Shown in pieces: positions 36,071-45,230 of a stretch of 64,000 nucleotides of DNA (the stretch's first letter is position 1; every line of letters starts with the position of its first letter). This DNA comes from CAXBDP01 sp963974465 (GTDB lineage Bacteria; Bacteroidota; Bacteroidia; Cytophagales; Cyclobacteriaceae): NCBI GenBank assembly GCA_049340005.1, contig JBMPIY010000003.1; one strand, written 5' to 3'. A program made the translations under genes and the position numbers. The notes under the pieces are model-generated. The model made no database searches. It worked only from the letters and a program-made list of their open reading frames with translations, and was not told where the DNA came from.

Positions 36071-37867
36071 TTATCGATAAAACCCTTCGACTTGGTCTTT
36101 GAATTTCTCCAAAACAACTCTTCGCTTTAGTTTCATGGTTGGTGTAAGTTCTTCACCTTCTATGCTCCACAGTTCGGGTAGAAGTTTTATTTTCTTCACC
36201 TGCTCCCACTTTCCAAATTGCTGGTTTATTCTATAAACCTCCCGCTCCATTTTATCTATAATCGACGGATGCTGGACAACTTGCTCATTGCTTTTAAATG
36301 GCAATTGCTTGATTTCGCAATAGTCTTTGATCCTTTCAAAATTGGGAACTATCAATGCTGCCGGGAATTTTTCACCTTCCCCTAATACCATCACTTGTTC
36401 GATAAACATGCTTTCCTTTAACTTATTTTCTAGATAGCCTGGCGCGATGTATTTCCCTCCTGAGGTTTTGAATATCTCTTTTTTGCGATCCGTGATTTTC
36501 AAATATTTGCCTTCTGCAATCTGTCCAATGTCTCCTGTATGAAACCAACCATTTTTCATCACTTCAGCAGTTAGCTCTGGCTCTTTATAATAGCCTTGCA
36601 TTACATTCCAGCCTTTTACAAGTATTTCTCCATCATCAGCCAACTTCACCTCAATACCTTCCATAATCATTCCTGCATAGCCCAATCTGATATCCATTTT
36701 TGTTGCCAAGGAGCAGGAAACCAACGGTGTAGTTTCTGTAAGTCCATAGGCCTCACCAATGCGTATACCTGCTGCCCAAAATACCTGACCTAAGCGAGGT
36801 TGTAAGGGTGCTGCACCAACCAAAATCAATTCAATGTTTCCGCCTAAAGCCTCCCGCCATTTTTTGAAAATTAGCTTATCTGCTATACGAAGTTTAAGTT
36901 TATAGAGTAAACCTTGTCTTTTGTGCGGAACATATTTGAGACCTAAGTTTACAGACCAGAAGAAAAGATTCTTGAGTGGAAATGGCAAATCGTAGCCTTT
37001 AGCGATGATTTTATCATACATTTTTTCCAGAAGGCGAGGTACCGCAAAAAACATATGCGGCTTTACTTCTTGAATATTTTCTTTGATGCTCTCCAAGCTT
37101 TCAGCATAATATATCTCCGCGCCTAAAGCCAAATAAAGGAAGGTAACCGCACGCTCAGCAATATGACAAAGCGGGAGGAAACTTAAGGTACGTACATTTC
37201 CAGGCTGGATGTAATCAGGAAGACGATGCTCATAAGCACACAATATATTTTGCACTATATTATCATGCGTAATCATCACTCCTTTTGGTTTGCCTGTGGT
37301 ACCGGAGGTATAAACGATCGTAAGCAAATCAGTAGCCTTGATTTCTTTTTTTCGTTCTTGTAGTTCAGCTTTTTTACTCTCATCTGCTAGAGAAAGTAAT
37401 TGCTCCCAATGCGCAAAGCCTTCTAATTTATCAAAAGCATATATCTTCTGTATGTCCGTTCCTGCTTGAGCTTCTTTAGCTTTGGCAGCAATTTCAGCAT
37501 CTCCCACAAATACATATTTGGCACTGGAGTGAGCAAAAATGTATTGATAATCGGCTACAGAAATCGTTGGGTACATAGGAATGCTAATTGCACCAATTTG
37601 CTGCAATGCCAAATCCACAAAAACCCATTCTGGTCTATTCGAAGAAATGATGGCAACTTTATCAGACTTATCCACACCCAATTCGAGTAAACTTAAGGAT
37701 AAGTTATCCACAATTGCAATTGTGTCATCGGTCGAGTAATTTTTCCAATTTCCGTTTTGTTTGCTATTCAAGGACTTAGATTGTGGATAACTTTTCTTTT
37801 GCCATTGAAGCACATCAAACACTCGAGAAATTTCAATTTTAGGTTTATTGTGTAGAGTAGTTTTCAT
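36071..37867 (-). CDS. Long-chain acyl-CoA synthetase/AMP-dependent ligase
   Basis: The 598-residue enzyme activates fatty acids to acyl-CoA through acyl-AMP. The ATP/AMP motif TIVYTSGTTGKPKGVMITH (about 190), the second motif GEAYGLTETTP, the third motif GWFHTGDIG and the KITDRKKEIFKTSGGKYIAP segment with the catalytic Lys are all visible. The N-terminal substrate-pocket region and length match FadD-like bacterial long-chain ligases. It is a single gene, divergent from radA with 109 bases between starts. Its first 200 bases carry three perfect TTATCCACA 9-mers within 123 bases, which may simply be coding coincidence (see findings). Two octamers lie in the same direction as the gene and one opposite. 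Confidence 0.93.
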   Translation of the reverse strand: MKTTLHNKPKIEISRVFDVLQWQKKSYPQSKSLNSKQNGNWKNYSTDDTIAIVDNLSLSLLELGVDKSDKVAIISSNRPEWVFVDLALQQIGAISIPMYPTISVADYQYIFAHSSAKYVFVGDAEIAAKAKEAQAGTDIQKIYAFDKLEGFAHWEQLLSLADESKKAELQERKKEIKATDLLTIVYTSGTTGKPKGVMITHDNIVQNILCAYEHRLPDYIQPGNVRTLSFLPLCHIAERAVTFLYLALGAEIYYAESLESIKENIQEVKPHMFFAVPRLLEKMYDKIIAKGYDLPFPLKNLFFWSVNLGLKYVPHKRQGLLYKLKLRIADKLIFKKWREALGGNIELILVGAAPLQPRLGQVFWAAGIRIGEAYGLTETTPLVSCSLATKMDIRLGYAGMIMEGIEVKLADDGEILVKGWNVMQGYYKEPELTAEVMKNGWFHTGDIGQIAEGKYLKITDRKKEIFKTSGGKYIAPGYLENKLKESMFIEQVMVLGEGEKFPAALIVPNFERIKDYCEIKQLPFKSNEQVVQHPSIIDKMEREVYRINQQFGKWEQVKKIKLLPELWSIEGEELTPTMKLKRRVVLEKFKDQVEGFYR

Positions 37868-37976
37868 CTCAAAAAGGAAGAATGGTTTATTGGATATTTC
37901 TCCAATTTAAAAAATAAATTTAATTCCTAGCGTCAGCATTTTGCTTGTGATGACCTAGGTTGTAATTTGCTAAGGA

Positions 37977-39335
37977 ATGGCAAAAGATAAAACAGTATAT
38001 GTATGTCAGAGCTGTGGAGCACAGTCGGCGAAGTGGATTGGCAAATGCCCTGCATGCGGGGAATGGAATAGCTATGTGGAGGAATTTATCACCAAGGAAG
38101 CGAAAGGAGCACTAAGCAAAACACGTTCATCTGCCAACCAACCTGTATTACTTTCCGCAGTGGAGTATGAGCAATTGAGCCGCATCAATACCTATGATGA
38201 TGAACTCAACAGAGTGTTGGGCGGAGGTTTAGTGCCAGGATCCGTTGTGCTGATTGGTGGAGAACCAGGAATTGGGAAATCTACATTGCTGCTGCAAGTG
38301 GCACTTGCCATAAAAGGAAAAAAGGTATTGTACGTAACGGGCGAAGAAAGTCAAAGCCAAGTGAAAATGCGTGCTGACCGACTTGGTAATGCTGAATCAG
38401 AAATATACTTATTGGCTGAAACCGGTCTTTCAGAAATTATCGATGCTGTGGATAACTTGAAACCTGCCCTTGTTATCATCGACTCCATCCAAACATTACA
38501 ATCTCGACAGATTGAATCCTCTCCAGGCAGTGTTTCTCAAGTGAGAGAATGCACCAATGAAATTATTAAATCTGCCAAGTCAAGCGGCATTCCATTTATC
38601 CTGATTGGTCACATTACCAAAGAGGGAGCGATTGCCGGGCCAAAAGTACTAGAGCATATGGTGGATACGGTGTTGCAGTTTGAAGGCGATCGGCATTTGA
38701 CCTATCGGATATTGCGAGCACAGAAAAACCGCTTTGGATCCGATGCAGAGCTAGGCATTTATGAAATGCGAGGTAATGGTTTGCGGGAGGTTTCCAATCC
38801 CTCAGAAATATTGATTTCGCAGCGAGAGGGAGATTTGAGTGGTGTGGCCATCGGTGCTATGATGGAAGGAAATCGGCCACTTTTGATTGAAGTGCAAGCG
38901 CTTGTGACGCCGGCATCTTATGGTACTCCACAGCGAAGCTCTACGGGATTCGACGGCAGAAGGCTCAATATGCTATTGGCTGTGCTGGAAAAGAAAATGG
39001 GTTTGCGATTGAGTTCGCAAGATGTATTTTTAAATATAGCTGGCGGAATGCGTATTGAAGACCCTGCCATTGATTTGGCAGTTTGTGCCGCCATCGCTTC
39101 TTCATTTCATGATATGGCGATCTCTCATAAAGCCTGTTTTGCTGGAGAAGTAGGTTTGGGTGGTGAAGTACGCGCAGTAAATAGAATTGAAAACCGAATT
39201 GCCGAAGCGCATAAATTGGGCTTTGAAGAAATCTATTTTTCCAAGTTTTCGGAAAAGGGATTAGACAAGCGTAAGTTCCCTTTGCATTGGTTTACATCCT
39301 CCCGCCTCGATCAGGTTTTTGTGAACTTATTTTAA
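37977..39335 (+). CDS. radA: DNA repair protein RadA
   Basis: The 452-residue protein is a RecA-like helicase that promotes branch migration in recombination. It is also needed for DNA integration in natural transformation in several bacteria. It has a four-Cys zinc finger (Cys10, 13, 24, 27), Walker A GGEPGIGKST near residue 95, the RadA-specific KNRFG motif, and a C-terminal Lon-protease-like domain (no catalytic Ser-Lys dyad is expected). Length and order are normal. It stands alone on the plus strand before a DUF2179 gene with a 70-base gap. Two octamers (38783, 39298) and one TTATCCACA (38447) lie in it. Confidence 0.97.
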   Translation: MAKDKTVYVCQSCGAQSAKWIGKCPACGEWNSYVEEFITKEAKGALSKTRSSANQPVLLSAVEYEQLSRINTYDDELNRVLGGGLVPGSVVLIGGEPGIGKSTLLLQVALAIKGKKVLYVTGEESQSQVKMRADRLGNAESEIYLLAETGLSEIIDAVDNLKPALVIIDSIQTLQSRQIESSPGSVSQVRECTNEIIKSAKSSGIPFILIGHITKEGAIAGPKVLEHMVDTVLQFEGDRHLTYRILRAQKNRFGSDAELGIYEMRGNGLREVSNPSEILISQREGDLSGVAIGAMMEGNRPLLIEVQALVTPASYGTPQRSSTGFDGRRLNMLLAVLEKKMGLRLSSQDVFLNIAGGMRIEDPAIDLAVCAAIASSFHDMAISHKACFAGEVGLGGEVRAVNRIENRIAEAHKLGFEEIYFSKFSEKGLDKRKFPLHWFTSSRLDQVFVNLF

Positions 39336-39405
39336 GCGAAAATTGGTTCCAAAATTGTAGCTGCGCGCTGACATTTGAATTTTTGTCTGCTTATAATTTA
39401 TTTTC

Positions 39406-40008
39406 ATGGAAAGCTTCCTAACGAATATTTTTGGTTTCAGTAATGATACCTTTCATTTTATAATTTTACCTCTGCTTATATTCCTAGCTAGAGTTACCGA
39501 TGTATCGATAAATACCATCAGGATCATGATGGTAATGGCAGGAAAGCGCAATATTGCACCGATTTTGGGCTTTTTTGAGGCTTTTATTTGGTTGCTTGCC
39601 ATTGGACAAATCATCCAAAATATCGATAGCATAGTATCTTATTTTGCATATGCGGGAGGATTTGCTGCCGGTACTTATGTGGGAATGCTTATTGAGGAAC
39701 GAATTGCCATGGGCAATGTGATATTGCGAGTGATTACACGTGAGCCTGCTCATGCAATGCTGGATAAAATGAAAGCAGATGGACTTCGCTTTACAAGTAT
39801 AGATGGAGAAGGCAGTCGCGGCCCGGTGAGTTTGATATTTATGGTAATCAAAAGAGGCGAATTGAAAAGCAGGATCAAAAAAGTGCGTGAATATTATCCT
39901 AATGCATTTTACTCAGTGGAAAGCGTGCGCCACGTAAGCGACCCATTTATGGAAGGCGAACCAAACCGAGGTATGCTCGCCCGCTATTGGAATTGGAATA
40001 GGAAGTGA
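39406..40008 (+). CDS. DUF2179/UPF0316-family membrane protein
   Basis: The 200-residue protein has three transmembrane helices in the first 110 residues (about 20-38, 55-75 and 80-100). A conserved cytosolic DUF2179-like domain follows, with GVRY-type features (ITREPAHAMLDKMKADGLRFTSIDGEGSRGPVSLIFMV). A C-terminal VREYYPNAFYSVESVRHV resembles the UPF0316 family. The function of the family is unknown. It lies 70 bases after radA, so it may share a transcript. It contains one octamer (39652). Confidence 0.75.
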   Translation: MESFLTNIFGFSNDTFHFIILPLLIFLARVTDVSINTIRIMMVMAGKRNIAPILGFFEAFIWLLAIGQIIQNIDSIVSYFAYAGGFAAGTYVGMLIEERIAMGNVILRVITREPAHAMLDKMKADGLRFTSIDGEGSRGPVSLIFMVIKRGELKSRIKKVREYYPNAFYSVESVRHVSDPFMEGEPNRGMLARYWNWNRK

Positions 40009-40052
40009 GTTAGGTTGGAATTTTAGAGGTTCTTTTATTTATTTAAAAGTAG

Positions 40053-40955
40053 CTAAAAAAGCTCCTTCCCAGCCCAGCCTTGCAGCCCACCGCTGTGGAT
40101 AATGAGGATTCGCTTGTAAGCTTCCAGTTTCTGTTCAGCCAATAATGTGTCTATGCCATAAAGCATTTTGGAAGTGTAAATTGGGTCTAATAGGATATTA
40201 TGCGTTTGATAAAAGGTACGAACAAAGTCTATCAATTCGTCTGTCATACGAGCGTATCCACCAAAATGGAAGTCTTGCTGAAGCTGCCAATTGTTGGTGG
40301 CTTTGCCAAAAGCACTGAGCTGAAGATTAGTGATTTCCTCTTCCATGAAATTGCCTTTTAGCGCTGAAAATCCAATAAATGCTTGATTGGGTTTTCCTCC
40401 TGCCAACCCAGCCAAACTCCCACCAGTGCCGCAAGCATGACATATTAAGTCGAAACCTTCGGGCAATATTTTCGCCCAATCTGCACAAGATTGTACACCG
40501 GCAATGCTACTTCCACCTTCAGGAATGTAATATGCACTTTCTGCCAAATGAGCCAAGGCTGGTATAGCCTGCAAGCCTTCCTCTCTTATTTGCCTATAAG
40601 CTTGCCTATCTACATAGTGGAGTTTCATCCCTTTTTGACGCGCGAAGGCGAGGGTGGGATTTAGGTGTCGATGTTCCTCACCGCGAATGAGACCAATACA
40701 TGGCAAATTCAATTCAGCGCAAAGTGCGGCCGCGGCATATATATGATTAGAATAGGCGCCGCCAGCTGTTATTATTTGGGTATAACTTTCCGCAAGAGCC
40801 TTTTCGATATTGCCCTTTAGCTTCCAATATTTATTGCCTCCATATTCGGGATGACTTAGGTCTTCTCTTAGTATATAGATTTCCTGTGAAATAGGCTTAT
40901 GCCAGTTTAACTTAACTATAGGTGGATTTTGATAAGTAGAAAAAGTAAATGGCAT
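40053..40955 (-). CDS. PLP-dependent ACC deaminase/D-cysteine desulfhydrase-family enzyme
   Basis: The 300-residue fold type II PLP enzyme carries YGGNKYWKLKGNIEKA with the Schiff-base Lys, and the TAGGAYSNHIYAAAALCAEL segment that holds the phosphate group. GTGGSLAGLAGG supplies the PLP phosphate-binding loop and LIIHSGGLQGWAG the C-terminal loop. It belongs to the 1-aminocyclopropane-1-carboxylate deaminase/D-cysteine desulfhydrase group. The two activities cannot be told apart from sequence alone. It is a single gene pointing left, convergent with the DUF2179 gene, whose stop is 45 bases away. Confidence 0.85.
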   Translation of the reverse strand: MPFTFSTYQNPPIVKLNWHKPISQEIYILREDLSHPEYGGNKYWKLKGNIEKALAESYTQIITAGGAYSNHIYAAAALCAELNLPCIGLIRGEEHRHLNPTLAFARQKGMKLHYVDRQAYRQIREEGLQAIPALAHLAESAYYIPEGGSSIAGVQSCADWAKILPEGFDLICHACGTGGSLAGLAGGKPNQAFIGFSALKGNFMEEEITNLQLSAFGKATNNWQLQQDFHFGGYARMTDELIDFVRTFYQTHNILLDPIYTSKMLYGIDTLLAEQKLEAYKRILIIHSGGLQGWAGKELF

Positions 40956-41308
40956 ACCCGAATTGGCTTCGATTGGTGATGGCTAAAGATACGAAAGCAA
41001 TAAATGAAGGCGGGAGGTTTTTGCTCTTTGAACTGTCAAATCAAAATTTGAATTGGGACACGGCTTTAGCCCGTCCATAAAAATAACCAACAATTTGATG
41101 CGGCTTTAGCCGAATAAACGTGATGGTACATTTAAACTATAGAACAGGTTCAAGAGGCTAATGTCAATTTCTCGAAAGATTCTAAAGTTAAACAATTTGC
41201 AATCTTCCCTAAAACAACGTTAAATTCATTCTGACCAATAAGGTCATCGCTATAAATTAGCCAAATCTAAATGCTTTTACTTTCTTGTACTCATAATATT
41301 AAATACTT
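40956..41308. other. Intergenic region with octamer and REP-like hairpins
   Basis: This gap of 353 bases lies between the PLP enzyme and the large TPR/PIN gene and holds no recognisable gene. It carries one GCGGGAGG octamer (41010-41017) and two copies of CGGCTTTAGCC (from 41061 and 41101). The rest is AT-rich, and the promoter of the large gene presumably lies in the last 100 bases. Confidence 0.5.
41059..41112. repeat. REP-like palindromic repeats (CGGCTTTAGCC x2)
   Basis: ACACGGCTTTAGCCCGTCC (41059-41077) and GCGGCTTTAGCCG (41100-41112) share an 11-base core. The second forms a perfect CGGCT-TT-AGCCG hairpin, and the first is an imperfect palindrome. The GGCTTTAGCC core resembles REP sequences mobilised by RAYT-type transposases in many bacteria. 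No such gene is in this window. Confidence 0.55.
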
Positions 41309-44300
41309 ATGGAACCACTTTCATCATTTGCAATAAGTATAGCTGCAGGAATTGTTCTAGAATACTATAATAAAACTCAAGGAACAGTAAAAAACGAGTT
41401 AAAGAAAGCATTTGAAAAGGCCTTAAAACTTTGGTGTGTGCATCCCGAAGTACGGGATAAAATGAAAAGTAAGCTGAAAATTGGATTAAAAAAATTCATT
41501 GATGAACCAGAATTACTAGCTGATTTACAAAACCAAAATCCGGATTTGTATTCTTTTTTTGAAAAATACAATGAAGCTTTACCTCAATTTACTGCTGCTT
41601 ATAACTATGTAAAGTGGATAAGAGATTTGGAACGCTATAGAACCGAAGTGACATTTTTATCGAGTATAAAGGATACAGTTGAAGATACAAATAGAAAACT
41701 TACAGATTATATTGAAAGCAACTTCCCTGAAAGTACAAAACTACTAGAAGAAGAATGGAAAAGGCAAATTGCAGTCTATAAGGAAAGTATTTCAAGCTTT
41801 AAACCTAAAACCGCTCTCAACTTCCTCCTAAAACTAGAAGAAAGTTTTGCTTCAAATAATGCAATGCCATCAAGCCACTTATTGTCATCTATTGAATTCT
41901 TAAAAGCCCAGTGTTACGAATTAATTGGAAACCCTAGTAAAATGTACAAAAGCTTTATTAGAGCCAACAATCTAAATTCATCTACAATTCAGTTAAAGGA
42001 AAAGGCTTGTTATTCTTATGCAAAAACCGGAGAATCAGAAAAATCAAATTGTTTAGTAAATGAGATTTTAAAACATGATGAGTTTAACTCAATGGCATGG
42101 GCTGTGAAGATTATTCTTGATGCAGGAGAGAATTTAGAGTCTCTTATTTTAGCCACCCCGCAAGTTGTTAGAAGTAATTGGAATTTTAAAAGACTGGTAT
42201 ATTTTAACTTATTGAATGAGCGTGATTATAAAAAGCAGATCGAAATTTTCAATAGGTATAACTTCTTAACTGAAAGTTATGATGAGGCGCCTCTCACATT
42301 AAGTAAATATAAGAAAGCATTATTTGTCATTGAGATCACTCTTTCTCGATTATTTAGAACGTCTTCAATTGAATATTCTAGGAATCAAACGGACGAGTTA
42401 GATTTTATCAAAAAGACGAATAAAATGTTGGGGCATTTCTTAGAACAAATGTGGGAGTCGGAAATAATAACCAATTTTCAAACATTCGAATTCTGTTATT
42501 ATTTTACTGAATTTGTTTTAACGGATAAGAGGGAGACAGTTCATAAAATGAGGTCATTATTTCGGGAATTAAAGAATAAAAATATATCCTTGATAATGAT
42601 AATGGCAAATTCTCTTCAATTGATAGGGGAAATAGACGAGGCAATAAAAATTATAAATGAACAAGAATCTAAATCAATTGAAACTATCCATCTTGAGTCA
42701 TATTGTTATCTGAAAAAATCAGAAATTCAAAATTATATAAGAGTTAGTAAAGACCTACTGACCTCAATTAAGAAGATTGATCTGAATTCAATTGAAATAA
42801 TAGTACCAATACTGTATGTATTGTATGAAAATAATAGAATCAATGATATTGATTTCCTGAAATTAATTAGTAATAAGGAGTTTGAATCCGAGATCCTTAA
42901 AAGTTTTATTTCTTCTATCTATCAAATTCTCAATAAAGAAAATTTAGAAGATAATTTCAAGACTTTACAGTCTATTGAAGATAAAATTATCCAGACAAAT
43001 TCAGTCATTAAATTCTATATTCCTTATTCCTATTTCATTCTTGAAAAGTGGGAGTTATCAGTCACAACTTTCAATAAATATATTTCTAAAGATAAAGAGT
43101 CGCGTGATTTATTCTTTTTTATTCTTGCCCTTGAAAGATCCCTTTCAAACCATAAAGAGCTTCTTGAATTATTAGAGTTCTGGCGAATAAATTTTTCATT
43201 TAATGAAGAGTTATTACAAATTGAAGCAAACATTTGCCACCAATTACCTGATTGGGGTAAATGCTTATTGATTTCAGAGAAATTCTTAGCCAAACATAGT
43301 ACTGATGAATTCTTCCTAGTACTTAAACTAATTTCGATTAATGAATTAGAAATAAAAGATAAGGCTAGCAAAATTAAGTCTCTCGCAATGGTTTTTAAGG
43401 ATTTTAATTTTAAATCATATACTAATGTACAAAATGTTTATAGGGTACTTATTGAAAATAAGTTTTATCAAATTGGCCTAGATATTTTGTACAAAAATGC
43501 ATCTAACATTGAAAATATTCAGGCGCGAATGGATTATTTACTAGCAATAGCTCAAATGCCTGAAGGTTATATAAATGAAAAGGAGAAAGTTGAACTAGAT
43601 AGTTATGTTAAATATTCATTAGAAGGTAAAGTAAACTTTATAAAAATACAGAATGGAAATTCATTAGCTGAGAGATTAATTGGTCTTCATAAGGGAGAAT
43701 CAGTAAATATTGAAAGACCAATAGTTAGAAACATTGATACTATAATGGTACTTAGGATAATGGATAAGTATCTCTCATTACATGATGAAATACTTGAATA
43801 TGTTAAATCAAATCCATACTCTGACATTCCTTTACAGTCATTTGATATCAAGGATTCCTCCCTAGAAGGTATAAATGAAACATTTAAAGAACTATTTGGT
43901 GCCCAAGGGACAATTCAAAATGAAAAAAAGGAAGGCATTTTTCTTAAATATTATAACTTCAATCTATCTTTTACAGAGCTTATTATTCAAATATATAATA
44001 GTAACTACTTTGGTGGATACTTTAACCTAATTAGATTTAAAGAAGGTATTACTCAAATACCCATGATGTATTACCCCCAATACAAATTAAAAGACGATGT
44101 AGAAATAGTTATTGATTTTAGTTCACTATTAATACTTTATCAAATATCTAGAGAACACAGTGTCGTTTTTGAGCATAAGTTTTTGATAGCAAAGGGTGTA
44201 GTTGAATATATTCGCAATTTTTTAAAAAAAGAAAGATTAGAGCCTAGAGAAAGAATGTCATTAAACATTACTCTTGAGAATGTTTCAGCTGACATAATAC

Positions 44301-44992
44301 CAGAAGAAGCATCAAGAAGCAATGTAATATTTTTAGAAAGACTCTTGAAATGGATTGATTTGAATTGCTCTGAAATTATAGTTATCAGCAAGCTAAATTT
44401 TATTCGTAGGTTAGGGAGAAAAATAGAAAATGATTTATTGATTAACCTTCTAATAGAAAATATTACGTTAGTTATGGAAAGCGAAAACAGGATTTTGTTA
44501 ACAGATGACTCAATTTATTTTAGATTTTACCCTGTTCAAAGTGGGAAGACAATCAGTTCAGAAATGTATTTGAATTCCACCATGGTTGATAATGCAGAGT
44601 TCCACCTTGAATTTGTCAAAAATAAATACATTGGGTTTACATATCAATCTAGTACTTTGATTCAAGAATTTAGTAAAAAGCTTAAGGGTCAGCCTAATAA
44701 TTTTGCTCATTGTATTAGTAATACGGCCTTAAGATTAATTCCAAGCAAAAATACTATACTTACAATAATAGGGTTTTTAAAACAGATTGCATTAAACCCT
44801 TTAATTTCAGATGATACATTCAAACAAGAATCAATAAACGCTTTGGTGAACCTTTTAAAAGGTCAAAGAGAAGAAAAGCCATTTCAGATAACTGAATTAT
44901 TGTTAAAAAAAGAGTTTAAGCTTTTAGGTTCAAAACTTGAATTAGTATTGGAAAGTTATTCTAGTGCACTTCTAATTTTAAGAGTAAGCTAA
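41309..44992 (+). CDS. Large TPR protein with probable GreA/B-C-like module and C-terminal PIN nuclease
   Basis: This 1227-residue protein has no signal peptide. Residues 1-170 form a helical N-terminal domain (LSSFAISIAAGIVLEYY, FEKYNEALPQFTAAYNYV). Residues about 180-740 are degenerate helical hairpins of the TPR type. About 765-815 resembles the GreA/GreB C-terminal fold (SLAERLIGLHKGESVNI). From about 925 the sequence looks like a PIN ribonuclease: Asp936 opens a VIDFSSLLILYQ strand and ILLTDDS supplies Asp1066-Asp1067 as further metal ligands. It is more AT-rich than its neighbours. There is no partner gene. Defence, RNA control or stress roles are plausible, but no function is shown. 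Confidence 0.6.
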   Translation: MEPLSSFAISIAAGIVLEYYNKTQGTVKNELKKAFEKALKLWCVHPEVRDKMKSKLKIGLKKFIDEPELLADLQNQNPDLYSFFEKYNEALPQFTAAYNYVKWIRDLERYRTEVTFLSSIKDTVEDTNRKLTDYIESNFPESTKLLEEEWKRQIAVYKESISSFKPKTALNFLLKLEESFASNNAMPSSHLLSSIEFLKAQCYELIGNPSKMYKSFIRANNLNSSTIQLKEKACYSYAKTGESEKSNCLVNEILKHDEFNSMAWAVKIILDAGENLESLILATPQVVRSNWNFKRLVYFNLLNERDYKKQIEIFNRYNFLTESYDEAPLTLSKYKKALFVIEITLSRLFRTSSIEYSRNQTDELDFIKKTNKMLGHFLEQMWESEIITNFQTFEFCYYFTEFVLTDKRETVHKMRSLFRELKNKNISLIMIMANSLQLIGEIDEAIKIINEQESKSIETIHLESYCYLKKSEIQNYIRVSKDLLTSIKKIDLNSIEIIVPILYVLYENNRINDIDFLKLISNKEFESEILKSFISSIYQILNKENLEDNFKTLQSIEDKIIQTNSVIKFYIPYSYFILEKWELSVTTFNKYISKDKESRDLFFFILALERSLSNHKELLELLEFWRINFSFNEELLQIEANICHQLPDWGKCLLISEKFLAKHSTDEFFLVLKLISINELEIKDKASKIKSLAMVFKDFNFKSYTNVQNVYRVLIENKFYQIGLDILYKNASNIENIQARMDYLLAIAQMPEGYINEKEKVELDSYVKYSLEGKVNFIKIQNGNSLAERLIGLHKGESVNIERPIVRNIDTIMVLRIMDKYLSLHDEILEYVKSNPYSDIPLQSFDIKDSSLEGINETFKELFGAQGTIQNEKKEGIFLKYYNFNLSFTELIIQIYNSNYFGGYFNLIRFKEGITQIPMMYYPQYKLKDDVEIVIDFSSLLILYQISREHSVVFEHKFLIAKGVVEYIRNFLKKERLEPRERMSLNITLENVSADIIPEEASRSNVIFLERLLKWIDLNCSEIIVISKLNFIRRLGRKIENDLLINLLIENITLVMESENRILLTDDSIYFRFYPVQSGKTISSEMYLNSTMVDNAEFHLEFVKNKYIGFTYQSSTLIQEFSKKLKGQPNNFAHCISNTALRLIPSKNTILTIIGFLKQIALNPLISDDTFKQESINALVNLLKGQREEKPFQITELLLKKEFKLLGSKLELVLESYSSALLILRVS

Positions 44993-45034
44993 AACAAAAC
45001 AGTTTAATCAGTTTTTGAATACCTACAAATAACC

Positions 45035-45229
45035 TCAACCCTCCTTCTTCCCCTCCCCCAAACCCTCCTCCTTTTTCACTTTCTTCTTCTTACCATCATC
45101 AAATAGCATTCGTACAGATGGTGAATAGGTGTCGTCGTATTGGCCGGAGCGGGTGGCCCAGATAAATGCCGCAAGAAAACCTCCCGCGATCACAACGCTA
45201 AATAATATCAGGATAATGATTACTTCCAT
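45035..45229 (-). CDS. ccoS: cbb3 cytochrome oxidase maturation protein CcoS
   Basis: The 64-residue single-TM protein (MEVIIILILFSVVIAGGFLAAFIW) continues with the ATRSGQYDDTYSPSVRMLFDD segment that marks CcoS, then a Lys/Glu-rich tail. It helps to insert copper and heme into the cbb3-type oxidase. It begins one base after the ccoI stop, so the pair is co-transcribed. In many Bacteroidota the ccoNO oxidase subunits follow directly, but here the plus-strand TPR/PIN gene lies downstream instead. Its octamer (45180-45187) encodes Ala-Gly-Gly. Confidence 0.9.
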   Translation of the reverse strand: MEVIIILILFSVVIAGGFLAAFIWATRSGQYDDTYSPSVRMLFDDGKKKKVKKEEGLGEGKKEG

Positions 45230-45230
45230 G

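Noticed and set aside
36071..37867. TTATCCACA boxes in single genes such as uvrA (15437) or the TonB receptor (12726)
   Set aside because: They encode Val-Asp-Lys or Val-Asp-Asn and are isolated, so codon use explains them.
41011..45179. Absence of the octamer over the TPR/PIN gene as proof of recent transfer
   Set aside because: A gap of about 4.1 kb also occurs at 55.7-59.7 kb over the conserved heme operon, and a few such gaps are expected at this average density.
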